In this document: positions 63,860 through 64,000 of the stretch, in pieces
How positions within the stretch are numbered: the first letter of the stretch is position 1
Layout: each line of letters starts with the position of its first letter
From: Paludibacteraceae bacterium
Lineage (GTDB): Bacteria; Bacteroidota; Bacteroidia; Bacteroidales; Paludibacteraceae
Length of the DNA stretch: 64,000 bases
Reading direction: 5' to 3'
NCBI GenBank assembly: GCA_016292775.1
Contig: JAEDFN010000001.1
Location: 31,399 to 95,398, forward strand
The notes under the pieces: model-generated
The model's database searches: none
The model's input: only the letters and a program-made list of their open reading frames with translations
Told to the model about the DNA's origin: nothing
Program-made: the position numbers and the translations under genes

Positions 63860-64000
63860 ATGGTAAACAGATCGCTACTGAGAATTAAAGCCTTGCAAGT
63901 ACTCTACAGTAGTGGAATAAATAATAATGATATTAATTCCACTAAAATTGAAATTCAACATAGTATTAAACAAGCATATAATCTATATCATTATTTATTA
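63860..64000 (+). CDS. nusB: Transcription antitermination factor NusB, 3' end outside window
   Basis: Only the first 47 codons are present. The product begins MVNRSLLRIKALQVLYSSG, and then IQHSIKQAYNLYHYLL, the start of Bacteroidota NusB: an Arg-rich first helix followed by a KxxALxVLYS helix and a KAYxLYxYLL helix. NusB with NusE (S10) binds boxA RNA to support rRNA transcription antitermination. It has a -7 box immediately upstream. Confidence 0.8.
   Translation, partial: MVNRSLLRIKALQVLYSSGINNNDINSTKIEIQHSIKQAYNLYHYLL

Noticed and set aside
1..64000. Mobile element, prophage or defence island
   Set aside because: No transposase, integrase, phage, restriction or CRISPR protein was seen, and gene content and composition are uniform core type.

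Overview
The window is a stretch of a low-GC (roughly 30%) Bacteroidota chromosome, most likely from the order Bacteroidales. Three things point there. Genes are preceded by the Bacteroidota -7 promoter box TAnnTTTG (over twenty examples) and almost never by a Shine-Dalgarno sequence. Two secreted nucleases carry type IX secretion (T9SS)-type C-terminal domains, and gldE and gldD are present. The families are also typical of the phylum: the divergent RNA polymerase omega subunit, DUF1573, DUF4293, DUF4249, DUF1015, BT0820-type HAD, NspC, PPi-dependent phosphofructokinase and an archaeal-type GGGP synthase relative. No mobile element, prophage, CRISPR array, tRNA or rRNA gene was seen, so this reads as core chromosome. 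Layout, left part: tgt (cut by the left edge), an LptF/G permease and mfd run rightward and converge on ftsK-lolA. Next come two tandem secreted endonucleases and nspC. A leftward block follows: bamD-rpoZ, then plsC-type acyltransferase, GH20 hexosaminidase, cyclophilin and ftsE. Leftward pfp and pgm flank a free-standing structured RNA with 6S-like architecture. Then come a small secreted orphan protein, a solute-binding protein and a putative porin. Layout, middle: recQ and a strongly codon-biased DUF1015 gene converge on tyrS. Divergent from tyrS is recR with a small membrane protein, an HAD phosphatase and DUF4293. aroK and an SRPBCC gene run leftward. A tight rightward operon holds gldE, gldD, a phosphopantetheinyl transferase, a GGGP synthase-family enzyme and an S9 peptidase. 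A Na/Pi cotransporter, a small acidic protein, an LpxL-like acyltransferase lacking its N-terminal anchor, a GT2 glycosyltransferase, DUF1573, meaB, a PAP2 phosphatase and a class A PBP follow. Layout, right part: leftward genes for a FadL-like barrel, a Tyr/His/Ser-rich secreted protein, DUF456, an unknown protein, riboflavin synthase and a lipoprotein dipeptidyl peptidase III. Then come rightward rarA with a LytS/LytTR two-component pair, a candidate small RNA with its own promoter and terminator, a TonB receptor-DUF4249 pair, and the start of nusB at the right edge. By function the window is weighted to envelope biogenesis (LptF/G, LolA, BamD, PAP2, PBP1A, acyltransferases, porin and TonB systems), DNA repair (Mfd, RecQ, RecR, RarA) and secretion-linked genes. 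The most interesting signals are non-coding or regulatory: the 6S-like RNA (about 22130-22338), the small RNA at about 60284-60380, hairpins that overlap the stop codons of convergent genes, a terminator placed directly before ribE, a near-leaderless porin mRNA, and one canonical Shine-Dalgarno in front of the Tyr/His/Ser-rich gene.
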